Source: Gari tellinella (Eukaryota; Mollusca; Bivalvia; Cardiida; Psammobiidae). From it: 64,000 bases of DNA. Where the stretch lies: NCBI GenBank assembly GCA_922989275.2, contig OV277857.1, positions 81,213,321 through 81,277,320 on the forward strand, written 5' to 3'. The translations under genes were made by a program, and so were the position numbers. Below the pieces are notes generated by a model. It was not told where the DNA came from. It ran no database searches and saw only the letters and a list, made by a program, of their open reading frames with translations. This document shows, in pieces, positions 22,685-34,064 of this stretch. Each line of letters begins with the position of its first letter. Position 1 is the stretch's first letter.

Positions 22685-24008
22685 GATGAACAGAACAGAA
22701 CAGAACATATATTTTATTGACTTGTACATAGTACATCATCATATACAACATATAGTATCAGTTATATCATACAGTATATTCATATATGTAAAGATATAAC
22801 ATTTGAAAATAGTCACGCTATTTCAAAATAGCTTTGCAAATAGAGGATGAATAATTAAGTGTTATGTGTTATACTAAAGCGTAATGATAATGCAGCTTTA
22901 ATATATCTTGCTAGATTTGATAAAGCTGTATTATCATTTGTTTGAAACATTTCCAAATTTTTTATCATATTAGGTCTAACATAGTAGTATTTGTTTATAT
23001 ATTTCTGTCTTAGTTCTAGAAAGCACGGGCATTTAATCACAAAATGATATTCATCTTCTATTTCAGTACCTCCACAATATATACAGTATCTCTCTGCCCT
23101 TGGAATTCTACTTCTCCCATAACGCCCTGTCTGTATATGCAACGAGTGAGCAGACAGTCTGATTTTACAGATATAATTTCTCAAATCAAAAGGCAATTTG
23201 TCTAAGTAGGCTTCATAACCAAATACCTCTTTAATGTTATTATATAACTGTAAAACTTCACTTTTTTCATTATCAGCGTACCAACTTTGATAATAATTAT
23301 CTAGCAAACGTTGTTTAAAACTTTTAATGAATATTTTTTCATTCGATATATATCGTTGCTCTCATGTATATGCAAATCCGTTTTGACATAAAAATTCTTT
23401 CACACTAGTCACCCAACTTTTTCTTCCAGCCGAACATTCTTCAAAAGACAAGTTATATATAGTTTTTAGAATAATATTTTCTGTATTGAGAAGTTTGAAC
23501 CAGTATTTCAATATTCTTACATAACGGGATATATACAATGGGTGTCTACCCAGTTCTACATATACACCAACATTTGAAGTACTAGTTCTAACATTTAAAA
23601 TTGCTTTACAGAATTTTAGATGTATTCTTTCTATTTCTTTTGATATACTGTAACCCCAAATTTCCGAAGCGTAGCCTAGAATCGATCCAACAAATGAATC
23701 AAAAAGTTGACAAAGTATTTTCGGTTTCATGTTAAACTTCTTGCATTTAATCAGCAACACGTGTAAAGCTTTCAAAGCTTTACCAACCAAGTGTTCCTGA
23801 TTACGTACAAAAGTTCCGGTATAATTAAAGACAGTTCCCAGGTAATTAAAATCGTTAACTATATCTAATATTTTACCATTTATATTGAATGATACTTTTT
23901 GTGACAACCGACTCCTTTTTCGAAACACCATTACCTTCGTTTTATCTGTATTTACTTCTAAACTCCATCGATTACAATATGTATATAACAGATTTTGCAA
24001 ATTTTCTG
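22685..24008 (-). mobile_element. 5'-truncated non-LTR retrotransposon (CR1/Jockey-like)
   Basis: From 24000 to 22855 the minus strand is one reading frame broken by a single TGA at 23364-23362. The first part encodes the end of the reverse transcriptase palm and thumb (WSLEVNTDKTKVMVF, FNYLGTVF, GYASEIWG). The C-terminal part has a CxxC...H...C zinc-finger-like motif (YCIYCGG, EDEYHFVIKCPCF). The YADD box is missing because the copy is truncated just before it. The 3' end has a GTTCT-type repeat tail at 22685-22705. Clade assignment is by general resemblance. Confidence 0.8.
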
Positions 24009-24133
24009 GTGTTGATGTAGGATATGAATTTCTCCCCCTCGGGTCAGAAATTTTACACAGGAACTCGGCAAGCCTCGTTCCTGCGTGAATTTTCTGACCC
24101 TCGTGGGAGAAAATTCATATCCTACATCAACAC
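24009..24133. repeat. Foldback hairpin at the LINE 5' truncation point
   Basis: GTGTTGATGTAGGATATGAA is exactly mirrored by TTCATATCCTACATCAACAC; the inner arms TTTCTCCC.../...GGGAGAAA and CAGGAACTCGGC/ACGAGG region continue the stem. It abuts the truncated LINE. Confidence 0.7.
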
Positions 24134-24485
24134 TCATGGTGGATTCTTATATTCTCTGGTATGTGATACCTCTTTCGTCTAAACTCCAAATTCTGAGTTC
24201 CATCTTTGCTTGTGTGTGAAGGTATAAAACCGTCAAGCAAGAGCGAATTTTTCGGCGTTGACTGAAAGAATGGTACTCAATAAAACTGATTATGTTGTGC
24301 CAGAATGATAAGATTATACTTTATGTGTATGCTGCTTTAGGGTTTAGTCCCATACTTGTAAACGATCAATGTTTGGGCTTATGTCCGGGATAATACCATA
24401 AGGGGCAGCACTCGGCTATTTCAGTTCGACGTAAAGTTCAGGTTGTTTCCCCCTTTCCAAATACAACAGCAGCATTTGTAAATAC

Positions 24486-24734
24486 GTGAAAGAGAATCTG
24501 TTATTCTTTCCCGTTTAAACGCAAACGTACGCAAACGCAAAGCGCTATAACGTAGAAAAGAACAACTTTTGGACAATTCTGATATTTCATGTTTATCTTG
24601 GTGGCAAACAGTTTGGAGCCTGATCAGACGCCGGGTTACCCGGCGTCTTATCTGGCTCCAAGCTGTTTGCACTGCAAATAATAGTTTTAGCGTAAACGCG
24701 TTTATTGGGAAAGAATAACAGATTCTCCTCTGTA
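24486..24734 (+). mobile_element. TA-1 MITE
   Basis: The left terminus is slightly decayed (AAAGAGAATCTG for CAGTGGAGAATCTG); the right end is ATTCTCCTCTGTA. Core-1 hairpin at 24604-24670. Confidence 0.85.
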
Positions 24735-24995
24735 CCACCACGCTTTACGCTATCACCCAAGAAAGAAAGACACGTTGATTTTGTGAAAGCATTTACGGTA
24801 ACATAAAGTATTAATATATGATGAAAAAGACATTTCGAAGGGTTCTGTTTTTTAAGTAACCATTTCTCCTTTATCGCGAAAACCAGCACTATTTTATGAG
24901 TTGTCGCAATTTAGAGGAATTGTACTACATTAACCCTTATCGTGCAGAGCTGTAGTATGCTTCAAATATATCGTCTGCGTTAAAAAAGCATATTT

Positions 24996-26230
24996 ATTTA
25001 TTTATTATACCAGATTTATATAGCGCTCTTGTCACACAGGGGTTGTGCGTTCAAAAGCGCTTTACATGAAATAACTTAAATGTTCCTACAAATCGAGAAC
25101 TGACAAAATAACTACAATTAGATCTGAAATAAAACATGAATAAACATATAAGAGACAGTCCCCAAAACGGCGATCACATTACCCCCATCAATCAGCAATG
25201 AACCGACCGGCTAAAGATTGCCGACTGATATAAATAATGGTAGAGCGCCCAATGCAGGCCATCGACAAAACATAAATAACTACAATTAGATAAAATAAAC
25301 ATGAATAAACATACAGAAGACAGCCCCCAAAACGGCAACCACATTACCCCCATCAATCAGCAATGAACCGACCGGCTAAAGATTGCCGACCAATAGAAAT
25401 AATAGCAGAGCGCCCAATGCAAGCCGCCTAATGTAACATAACTAGGAAAAATAGCATGCGACCATAACTAAAAACTCTATTGAAGATCAATGACATGATT
25501 AAAAATGGTGAAAGCTGTCCAAGAGTTATACCACGGACCCCGTCAGCTGGTTTCAAAAGAGATCAGAGCCATATCCCTACCATCAAAGATCCACCAGACA
25601 GGCATTGGTCGACGGTACAACCCCAGAACTAAAAATTTAATATTAAAGAAGTGTGTTTTCAGTCGTTTTTTTTTAAGACTGCAACTGAGCTCGCATCTCT
25701 GATGTCTGATGGTAGAGTGTTCCAGAGCTTTGGGGCAACATGCATGAAACTTCTATCTCCAAACTTCACCAAACGACTTCTCGGTACAACCAGCGATACT
25801 GATTTACTTGCAGACCGCAACTCTCTTCGAGGTTTATACACGTCAAGCATACTGACAATGTACTTTGGAGAATCATTGCACATGGCTTTGTATGTGAGTG
25901 TCAGAATTTTGAATTCAATTCTGTGTTGAACTGGAAGCCAGTGAAGCACCTTCAAGACTGGAGTGATGTGATTGTACCGGGGCGTCCTGGTAATGATGCG
26001 GGCTGTTGTATTTTGCACACGCTGTAGTTTTCGTAGTGAGTTTTGGGGAATCCCATATAGCAGTGAGTTGCAGTAGTCAATTTTTGATGTGACCAAAGAA
26101 TTGACCAAAGTCTTTGTAGCTTCAGGGGAAAGGTACTGTCTAATATGACCTATTTGCCGCAGCTGTGCAGAGCTAGACCTGCACACAGCGTTAATGGAAG
26201 AATGGGGTGAAACTTCCCAGTGTCTCTTAC
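24996..26230 (-). mobile_element. 5'-truncated CR1-like LINE with 3' end
   Basis: The minus strand 26186-25659 encodes the C-terminal part of a CR1/L2-type reverse transcriptase: SKIDYCNSLLYGIP, LRKLQRVQNTTARII, LKVLHWLPVQHRIEFKIL, LWNTLPSDIRDA. A run of nine T on the plus strand near 25665 shifts the frame; the reading continues as THFFNIKFLVLG in another frame. The 3' untranslated part contains a tandem duplication, and the element ends AGCGCTATATAAATCTGG followed by a TAAA-type tail at about 25000. Confidence 0.85.
25097..25425. repeat. Tandem duplication of about 165 bp in the LINE 3' region
   Basis: Two similar blocks, 25097-25257 and 25263-25425. Both carry ATAACTACAATTAGAT, CCCCATCAATCAGCAATGAA and GAGCGCCCAATGCA in the same order. 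Confidence 0.85.
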
Positions 26231-26294
26231 AATTACTTCAGGCTTAACTCTTAACATGGGAGCGGCGGATACTTTGTCCGACAGTGGTTGTCTA

Positions 26295-26357
26295 CCTTTG
26301 CAAAGAGTTTGGATCCAGTTGAGACGCGTCTGATCAGTATCCAAACTGTTTGAAACT
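26295..26357. repeat. Core-1 hairpin, shortened
   Basis: GTTTGGATCCAGTTGAGACG and TCTGATCAGTATCCAAACTG facing each other with almost no loop. A TTAACTCTTT(G) end follows at about 26455. Confidence 0.6.
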
Positions 26358-26588
26358 CTGGTCCTGTCGTGAAAAGAAATTTAGAAAAATATGATTTTAG
26401 AACAATAGCAGACGACATTTTTTGCAGACGAAAAAATTCCATGCATGCAAAGAGTTAACTCTTTACAAGCATTTTACGCCTAAGATAAACTTTCAATAAT
26501 TATAAATCTCTTCAAACACTTCACACAGTTGACAATTGTTTATTTTACTTTTATAGTCTGAATGTTCAAAATATGAATATTATCATTT

Positions 26589-26876
26589 TACAGCGCTCCC
26601 TCTCTACGACACCCGATGGGAGACAACACTTTTGTGCCTTGTTCGGAGGGAGTCGTGGTCTGGATTCAAGCTGTTTGCCACTCGTCATTATGTTTTATTC
26701 TGTCAAAATGTCCAAAATGTGACTTTGAGAAAAATAGCAGACGACAAATTTAAGCAGACGGTATCGCAGGCATGAAAAGCGTAAGACATAATTGTCTTGT
26801 TTGGGGAACAATAGCAGGGGTCGTTGTAAGGAGGGAGTCGTTGTTGAGAGGGCCGTTGTAGCGAGGGAGCACTGTA
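26589..26876 (-). mobile_element. TA-4 MITE
   Basis: TACAGCGCTCCCTCTCTACG to GCGAGGGAGCACTGTA, reversed relative to the 21338 copy. It has only half of the core-1 hairpin and paired GCAGACGA/GCAGACGG boxes at 26738-26761. Confidence 0.8.
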
Positions 26877-27007
26877 GTCTGAATGTTCAAAAAATAAATA
26901 TTATCATTTTAGAGTATATTAGAATATGGAGTGGCTGAAAGCCAAATTGTTTGTTCAAGTTTGCGTTTTGACTTTATCCCATTCTATGCTGGAAACCAAT
27001 ATGTCAG

Positions 27008-27272
27008 TACAGTGCTCCCTCTCCACAACGGCTGCAATATCGTCGTCTGTTGTTTTTCTCGAGTCACATTTTGGACATATTGACAGAATAAAAGATAATG
27101 ACGAGTGGCAAACAGCTTGAATCCAGACCAGACGCCGTGTGACGAGGGGTCTGATCTGGATTTAAGCTGTTTGCAAATGTAAGCCAATTTCCCTCCCTAT
27201 AACAACTCCCTCCGAACAACACACACAATCTGTGTCTCCCATTAGATGTCGTTGTAGATAGGGAGCACTGTA
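27008..27272 (+). mobile_element. TA-4 MITE
   Basis: TACAGTGCTCCCTCTCCACA to GTAGATAGGGAGCACTGTA, with a core-1 hairpin at 27109-27172 and one box ATCGTCGTCTG near 27038. Confidence 0.82.
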
Positions 27273-27968
27273 TGTATATTTGGTAAAGAGTGTATTATCC
27301 TGTTCAGAGGGCTCCTTAAAAAGCCTACTGATCAGGATCTGCACTGTTTGTTTAAACTCCTTTAATTTTTTCTAAATTATTTTCTCAAAGAACCTATAAA
27401 ATTCAGCATTAACTGATCTTCTAACAGTAGTGGAATAATCCATTTGATAAAAATAATCTGAATGGGTTAAAATGCCATCGCTTCAAAACCCAGCATGTCA
27501 GTGGCAGAAAGCCCAGATAATGGTATTGTAAATTTTATAATTGTATGGCAGTAAAACTCTATACAACATCATTCAAAATAATCCGAAGTGATTTCAAAGA
27601 CAAGTGATATCTTAATACAGGACAAAAAGAAGTACTGAAGCTGGTTTAGAAGCTTTCTGCATTACCGGGCCTTTGTCCTGCATTTAGCAATCACCTGCTG
27701 TGAACAACATGAAATAGGTATCTTTGTTGAAACTGATATACGTGAAGTTCAGCTGTACTAGCACTACAAAACAAGTCAATAAGCCACTTGGCGACCGTCA
27801 CGGCGATGTCAAAGAATTGGCCTCCCACTTAGAACATAGAGGAGATCAGATCAGTACATAGCGTCAAGGAACAATGGTTACCATAACAATGAAGCCAAGG
27901 TGTGTCGAACTACTTGTGCAACAGCCCCTGCAAGATATGTCAATTTATCTTTTACAAAATTTACAGAA

Positions 27969-28177
27969 TACAGTAAAACCACTCTATTACGACCACTAAA
28001 ACGAAGGATAATTCATAGTATAAAAGACAGGTGATAGCTTAAAGCAAGGTGACAGTAAAACATAAAGCTCCTAAAGGAGCTTTCTGTTTCACTGTCACAT
28101 TGCTTTAATCAATCACCTGTCTTAAGCACCCAATAATCATCAAAAGTTAGTGGCCGTTATAAAGAGGTTCTACTGTA
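27969..28177. mobile_element. TA-2 MITE
   Basis: TACAGTAAAACCACTCTATT to AAAGAGGTTCTACTGTA, with central hairpin CAGTAAAACATAAAGCTCCT. Confidence 0.85.
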
Positions 28178-28713
28178 TCTACCGTCGAACTTTGATTACT
28201 CAAACTCGTTTATCAACCACGTTTTAAGTTAAGTTTAGTTTAAACAATATTTTATTCAGAAAACAAGTTTATAATACGGGTTAGTTCTACTTAAACCATT
28301 AAATTCTCCTTTTATGCCTTTAATGTACTCCTCCACGGAAGGGATATTTCCATTTTATATAGTCACGAATATGCTACATAAGAAACATTTTCTGTATTCA
28401 AGCATCTGGTAGCTTTAAGCAAGTTGAAAGTAAAACAGAATGCAAAACTTTCTCGGAACGCTGCTTTTCGTTTTATATACTGGAATCAAAATTCGATTCA
28501 AAACTGGGATTTTATAGACATAATCCAATATTATTCTTTTGTAGGCTGCGCTGTGGCAACTATCCAATTGAAGACTCCACAATGGGTTTAATGCAATGTG
28601 GTAGCTTAACATATTGAACCCTAGCGACGAGAATACTCGTCCTTTACAAGCAGTGTACCTGTAAAAATACACTTGTCCTATATGCAAACATGCAGCGTAT
28701 ACCCAGATCAGAG

Positions 28714-28963
28714 TACAGTGGAGAATATGTTATTCTTTCCCAATAAACGCGTTTACGCTAAAACTATTATTTGCAGTGCAAACAGTTTGGAGCCAGATCA
28801 GACGCCGGGTAACCCGGCGTCTGATCAGGCTCCAAACTGTTTGCCACCAAGATAAACATGAAATATCAAAATTGTCCAAAAGTTATTCTTTTCTACGTTT
28901 TAGCGCTTTGCGTTTGCGTACGTTTGCGTTTAAACGGGAAAGAATAACAGATTCTCCACTGTA
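28714..28963 (-). mobile_element. TA-1 MITE
   Basis: 250 bp, TA at both ends, reversed relative to 16051, with the core-1 hairpin at 28778-28843. It interrupts an older palindromic element that begins near 28620 (ACTCGTCCTTTACAAGCAGTGTACCTGT-type arm). Confidence 0.87.
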
Positions 28964-29544
28964 TATACTGTTTGTCATTTTGAAATAAATGCAATTAACA
29001 GCCATAAATAGTTCTAAATGGACTATTTCTAATTTGAAACCAGAATTTTTGTATGAGTTAATGCAACACGCACGATAAGCAGAATACCATTACATGTGCC
29101 ATTTCCTGGGTCGTTTTATAGTAACCACTTCTCTGTCAGAATGTTGGTTCAACATTGATGTCTGGTTCTAAAACAGTTTAGATCCTAATATGACATAACA
29201 ATCTGGGCGTCTGATCTGGATACATACTATCTGCACATGTCAGTACTCTCGGACAAGGGCAGTGACGTTGCGTGAACCCTTTCGCTGAACACCATGACGT
29301 CATGTTTTAAACACTTGTCGTCTGCCTTTATTTCTCAACTTTTGTATTTTAGAAATATTACCTGCAGTGAGTGTCATACAGTTTTATATCGAAACTGTGT
29401 GCAAATAACCATTCTATTCGGTTAAAGGACGCGAATGGGTTATATATTTTTGATAGCCAGAGCTCGTTATTTTTCACTTTCCAAACTAACACGGTAATCC
29501 CTGTAAACGTGACAGAATGCTCTCTACGTGTAGTTTTATACATG

Positions 29545-29750
29545 TACATTAAAACTCCTCTAACTCGACCAATAAAAAGAAAGTTAATTGGTTTCATGAA
29601 GGACAGGTGACACATCAAATGCAAGGCGAATGTAAAACAGAAAGTTCCTAAAGGAACTTTCTGTTTTACTTCGACCTTGTTTTGAGCTGTCACCTGTCTT
29701 TTATGTAATAACTTTGCCTTTTTAGTGGTCGTAATAGATATATTTTACAA
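29545..29750. mobile_element. TA-2 MITE, diverged
   Basis: ATTAAAACTCCTCTAACTCG at the left, GTCGTAATAGATATATTTTA at the right. The central stem AGGCGAATGTAAAACAGAAA with loop TTCCTAAAGGAA is intact. Confidence 0.7.
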
Positions 29751-30596
29751 ACAAACGCAATACAGAATTCCTCGTGAGTCGTAACGACCACTCATTAGAG
29801 GGATTGCTTCTGGTATTGAATACAGGGGACCGCTTACATCAAGGAGACAGTAATACAGAAATATCCAGAACGAACTCTCTGCTTTATTTTCATCTTGTTT
29901 TACGTTGTAAATTTTATTTAATAGACAATGAGTCTTCAAATAAGTGGTTGTAATAGTAACAATTGATTGTAACTTCATTTTAAAAAATGACAGGTATTTC
30001 CTGTGTGCATGTCGGCCATGGCTTGACAGTTGTCTCAGCTTCCGATGCACGTCAATTATGTAATAGACAAAAGTGGGCCATTACGTCATCGAATCACAGG
30101 TCAGTTTGCAGAACATGTCCAAGAACTGCAGACACGGCTCATAAGCAACCATTTCAGCATTCAGCTCCATTGCTTCCTTAAACGTTGTAGTGCAAAACGC
30201 TATTTGACTGACATTTACAAACAATTAGAATCCTTATCAGTTGCCGATTTATCCTGATTGAAATTGGCATCGATATCTTTGGTAAATGCATTAAAAGTAT
30301 TGATACACGTATTAAGAATATTGACTTATTTTCCGTGTGACAATTTTGCTACAGTCGTTATTTAGGCGCGTGATAAGGATTCACATCACAAATAACATTT
30401 CATGATTACACGTAGTCAGTCATCGGTTCAAAGGCATCATAATTATTTCAGGGAAAACTATTCGCAATTATTATAAAATGATATAACGAAACTAATTTCA
30501 GGTTAAATACCAGCAGGTCATACAACGTGCGCATGTGATATTTTAAAGGAGATTTTATTGATGAATTATGTTCGCTTGAATAAAATACTTAGAGCG
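29751..30596. other. No gene seen
   Basis: A further decayed TA-2-like hairpin (about 29760-29960) and unassigned sequence. Open frames near 29987-30257 lack splice sites and family motifs. Confidence 0.45.
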
Positions 30597-30827
30597 AAAG
30601 TCACTGTGACTTAAATCACTATGCTCCTCGCCGCTGTGGGTTCGAATCCCAGTCTGGGCATTAGGATTTTTCATGTGGGGAAGCCTTCCAGTTGGCTTGC
30701 GGAAGGTCGGTGGTTATACACCCAGTTGCCTTTTGTGCCTAAAACAGTGGATAAAGGGCTTTTGGGTCTTCCTCCACTTGTAGTTAGCTGGACGTCGCGA
30801 TATGACTGAAACACTGTTAAAGCGACA
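30597..30827 (+). mobile_element. tRNA-derived SINE, second copy
   Basis: Same body as the copy at 5098 (GGGTTCGAATCCCAGTCTGG, GCGGAAGGTCGGTGGTTATA, GTCTTCCTCCACTTG, GGACGTCGCGATATGACTG). The 5' head is shortened. The tail is split by a TA-1 MITE and seems to resume at 31081 with ACAAATCCAAATCC. Confidence 0.72.
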
Positions 30828-31080
30828 TACAGTGGAGAAAACGTTATTCTTTGCCAATAAACGCATTTACTCTAAAACTAGTATTTCCAATGCAAACAGT
30901 TTGGAGCCAGATCAGACGCCGGGTAACCCGGCGTCTGATCAGGCTCTAAAATGTTTGCCACTCAGGTAAAAATAGTTAATCAGAAATGTCGAAAAGTTAT
31001 CATTTTCTCTTTTTTACTGCGATGCGTTTGCGTTTCGTTTGAGTTTTAAAACGGGATAGAATAACGTTTTCTCTACTGTA
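30828..31080 (-). mobile_element. TA-1 MITE, older subtype, in a SINE tail
   Basis: TACAGTGGAGAAAACGTTAT to ATAACGTTTTCTCTACTGTA, differing from the 250-bp subtype at the subterminal bases. Core-1 hairpin with GGGTAACCCGGC tip. Confidence 0.85.
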
Positions 31081-31194
31081 GTATTATAACAAATCCAAAT
31101 CCAACATTCATAAGATACTTATCAATCTTCTGTACACTGCGGTCGAATGTGTGATATCCACTGCAAACAGGTTTGGAACAAGGTGAGGGGTACA

Positions 31195-31356
31195 GTAACC
31201 GGGCTCCGAGGTAATAAAGCGTTTTAGTTGAGTCTGAGTGTGTTCCCAAGCATTTGATTGGTCAGATTTGAGCCTCGGCTCAAATCTGACCAATCAGATT
31301 CTTGGGAACGAGTTTAGACTCAAGCTTAAAGTTTTATAACCTCAGAGCCTGTTGTC
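31195..31356. repeat. Foldback element (GGCTCCGAGGTAATAAA ends) with CCAAT motifs
   Basis: The two arms GTTCCCAAGCATTTGATTGG and CCAATCAGATTCTTGGGAAC pair around GAGCCTCGGCTC. Outer ends GCTCCGAGG and CCTCAGAGCC are mirrored. A related fragment lies just upstream of CARD gene 2. Confidence 0.75.
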
Positions 31357-32135
31357 TTATCTGGAACATCACTGTTTAACATTAATGATCATTTCTTCAA
31401 TAAAAGGCAGATAACCATAAGTGTGTAAGAAATTTGCTGACGATAAATGTAGTCAAGTTTGCAGATTACACTTGCAATGCGAGCTAAATGTTCAATAAAT
31501 GTAGGACATAATATGTGTACGACAACACCCAAGGACATGCGCAAGGGTCTGCACTTTTTGTTTCAAATTATTACTAAAACAATCACAAATAGTTGAAATG
31601 GAGTACACTTAATTCGAACTTAAACTGCCCAATCAAATTTTCAGGGGTAAATGAGTTGAAACTTAAATGTATAACCGGTTTTTGCAAAATCAACATCAAT
31701 TGTTCACGAAATATCCATATCGTTTGCTGTCGCTTATAGAGATCAATCGGAACATTGGTTTTAACAAACCTGCAACCTCTCCAAAAAACTAATACGATCG
31801 TGTAACAAACATATCATTTTCTTATTTACAATAAGAAAACGTTATTTTTATCGAAACGAAACACAAAGCAATGATACACACTATAGAAAAATACTGTTTA
31901 TTGAATACACTAGAACATTCTTATTTCAAAACATCTGATATCTAATTAAATGCAGATTTATTCGGCATGTAATCTGGTTCCAAACTTTTTGTAATGGACG
32001 TCAGTGTTTGGCGAAAATAAACCACTTTGTAAATAGGGTCTTTCTATTTTACGTCTTTAAGTTGTAATTGGTAACTTGATTTCAACATCGAACTCAAGCA
32101 TGCGTTTAAGTGGTCGTCACTGTCTTTTCATTTCA
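31357..32135. other. No gene seen
   Basis: AT-rich spacer with no exon or named repeat recognised. Confidence 0.45.
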
Positions 32136-32277
32136 TTTTAGAATTTGTTTTATATTGAAATTCCTATCAGCATACAGTTTACAGTCTGATCAGACACCTC
32201 ATTATGCGGCGTCTGATCGGAGTCTACGCTGTTTGCCTGTGCCCTCTTTTATAGGACGCTAGGCACAAATGGGTTAA
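32136..32277 (-). mobile_element. TTAA-2 MITE fragment
   Basis: AATTTGTTTTATATTGAAATT, core-1 hairpin (32173-32237), then GGCACAAATGGGTTAA. Its terminal TTAA (32274-32277) is also the first TTAA of the next element. Confidence 0.7.
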
Positions 32278-32594
32278 CCCTTTACCTGATAGCTAATTTC
32301 TAGTATTGAACATAAATGACTACTTAAAGCAGGTTGAAAGTAAAGCAGAATGCGCCCTGAGGCGCATTCTGCTTTACTTTCAGCCTGCTTTAAGATATCA
32401 TGTGCTTGAATATAGAAACTATTCCCAATAATAATATCCCTCTGATCAGGGACTTCACTGTTTGTCATTTCGCAATTTTATTATAAATTTATAAAAATTT
32501 TATATATTCATGACTGATTCAATTGGAACTTTTTTCTTCAGCGGAGGAATGTATCATGTTCGCTAAAAGGCGATTCTATGGAGTAAAGGGTTAA
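32274..32594 (+). mobile_element. TTAA-3 MITE, with extra internal sequence
   Basis: TTAACCCTTTACCTGATAGC to GGAGTAAAGGGTTAA; core-2 hairpin 32325-32395. A core-1-like tail (CTCTGATCAGGGACTTCACT) at about 32440-32465 suggests an inserted fragment. Confidence 0.75.
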
Positions 32595-33001
32595 ACATGT
32601 CTTCAACATTTTCAAGATTCAAGTCATTCTTTTCATGTAATGCAATGCATTGCGTTTACATTTCGTTTTTATTCAAAACGGAAAAGAAATGACACCTTCG
32701 TCACTGTAGAACACAAATGCATGTGTGCTTAATGTTACACTCGCAAACCCATAACCGATACATGTCAGGTCTGCGACCTCCCCGACTCATATCCATAGCC
32801 ATTAACGAGCAATTTATCAGATCCATGGATGTGTTGCCTTGAATGGCTTTTTAACCACTGATAGCTTGTTCACTGTACGCTTCAGTTGTGCTATCGACAA
32901 ACAATATATCAAAACGATATCGACTAAACGACCGGTTTGCTACATTAATGACAAGTTTTGTATTGCTACATTGTGATAACATTTAACTCATAAGCGACTT
33001 G

Positions 33002-33252
33002 TACAGTGGAGAAAACGTTATTCTTTCCCGTTTAAACGCAAACGTACGCAAACGCAAAGCACTAAAACGTAGAAAAAGTACAACTTTTGGACAATTCTGA
33101 TAATTCATGTTTATCTCGGTGGCAAACAGTTTGGAGCCTGATCAGACGCCGGGTTACCCAGCGTCTGATCTGGCTCCAAACTGTTTGCAATGGAAATAAT
33201 AGTTTTAGCGTAAACGCGTTTATTGGGAAAGAATAACGTTTTCTCCACTTTA
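33002..33252 (+). mobile_element. TA-1 MITE, older subtype
   Basis: TACAGTGGAGAAAACGTTAT to ACGTTTTCTCCACTTTA. Core-1 hairpin at 33120-33188. Confidence 0.86.
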
Positions 33253-33430
33253 CTCGTCCTTTACAATCAGAGTGTACCTGTAAAATATACACTTGTCTAA
33301 TGCAAACAATGTAAACCAGGACCAGAGAGCTGCGCAGGAGCTGATCTGAGTCTTGGTACATGTGTGTGTGGTTTTACTGTTTGCATAGGGCATATACACT
33401 CTTTACAGGTACACTGTTTTCAAAGGACGT
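33253..33430. repeat. Palindromic element (ACTCGTCCTTTACA...GTGTACCTGT arms)
   Basis: AGTGTACCTGTAAAATATAC at the left is mirrored by a GTATATACACT...TTTACAGGTACACT stretch at the right, around GAGCTGCGCAGGAGCTGATC. Similar decayed units lie near 28620, 33880, 35450, 49085, 49810 and 56840, several next to CGACGAG(T) and CTAGGGTT. Confidence 0.55.
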
Positions 33431-34064
33431 GAATTGCTATCTGTTTGCACTTGATTGAAAAGGTGTAGAAGTGAAAACTTTCAGTAATGTCTTATAATTA
33501 CGACCAATGTGAACATTGTTTAAGTGTCCAAATCTGCTAACAGTAAGACGAACGTGAATCTACAATACTTTCTGTTATTTTATCTTTCAACTTGAGTTAA
33601 GTTGCTTTCCCATTTAAACATAACAAATACGTCGAATTACTCGATATCACACAAGGATCCAAATATATACATGCAGCTTGATACTCTAATGATGTTTTCT
33701 GAAAGAAAATATAGATAAAGGAATTCTAAGATTTGTTGCAGATTACATTAACTCATTCACCCAGGAAACAACACATGGACGATTCAAGTTTCTAATTATG
33801 TCAAATCCATTTTTTGACTATTTAGGGTTAATATTTACATTATATTTCAAAGCGACAAATAGTTCAGATCCCGATCAAATAGGTCATATAGGAACCCTCT
33901 GATCTGGTTCTACACTGTTTGCACATGAAATAGTACTCTATACAGATACACAGTTTTTCAAACACGAGTATATACTCGTCACCAGGGTTGAATGTGTTGG
34001 ACAGTCCATATTGTTATTGATAGGATAATCAATGAATCCGTACGTTTTGGTTGCATGTGATATG

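Noticed and set aside
25505..25929. Plus-strand frames over the CR1-like LINE
   Set aside because: They are the antisense of the reverse transcriptase and its 3' region; the coding sense is minus.
29987..30257. Two overlapping plus-strand frames with several cysteines
   Set aside because: No consistent frame, splice sites or recognisable domain; flanked by decayed MITE sequence.
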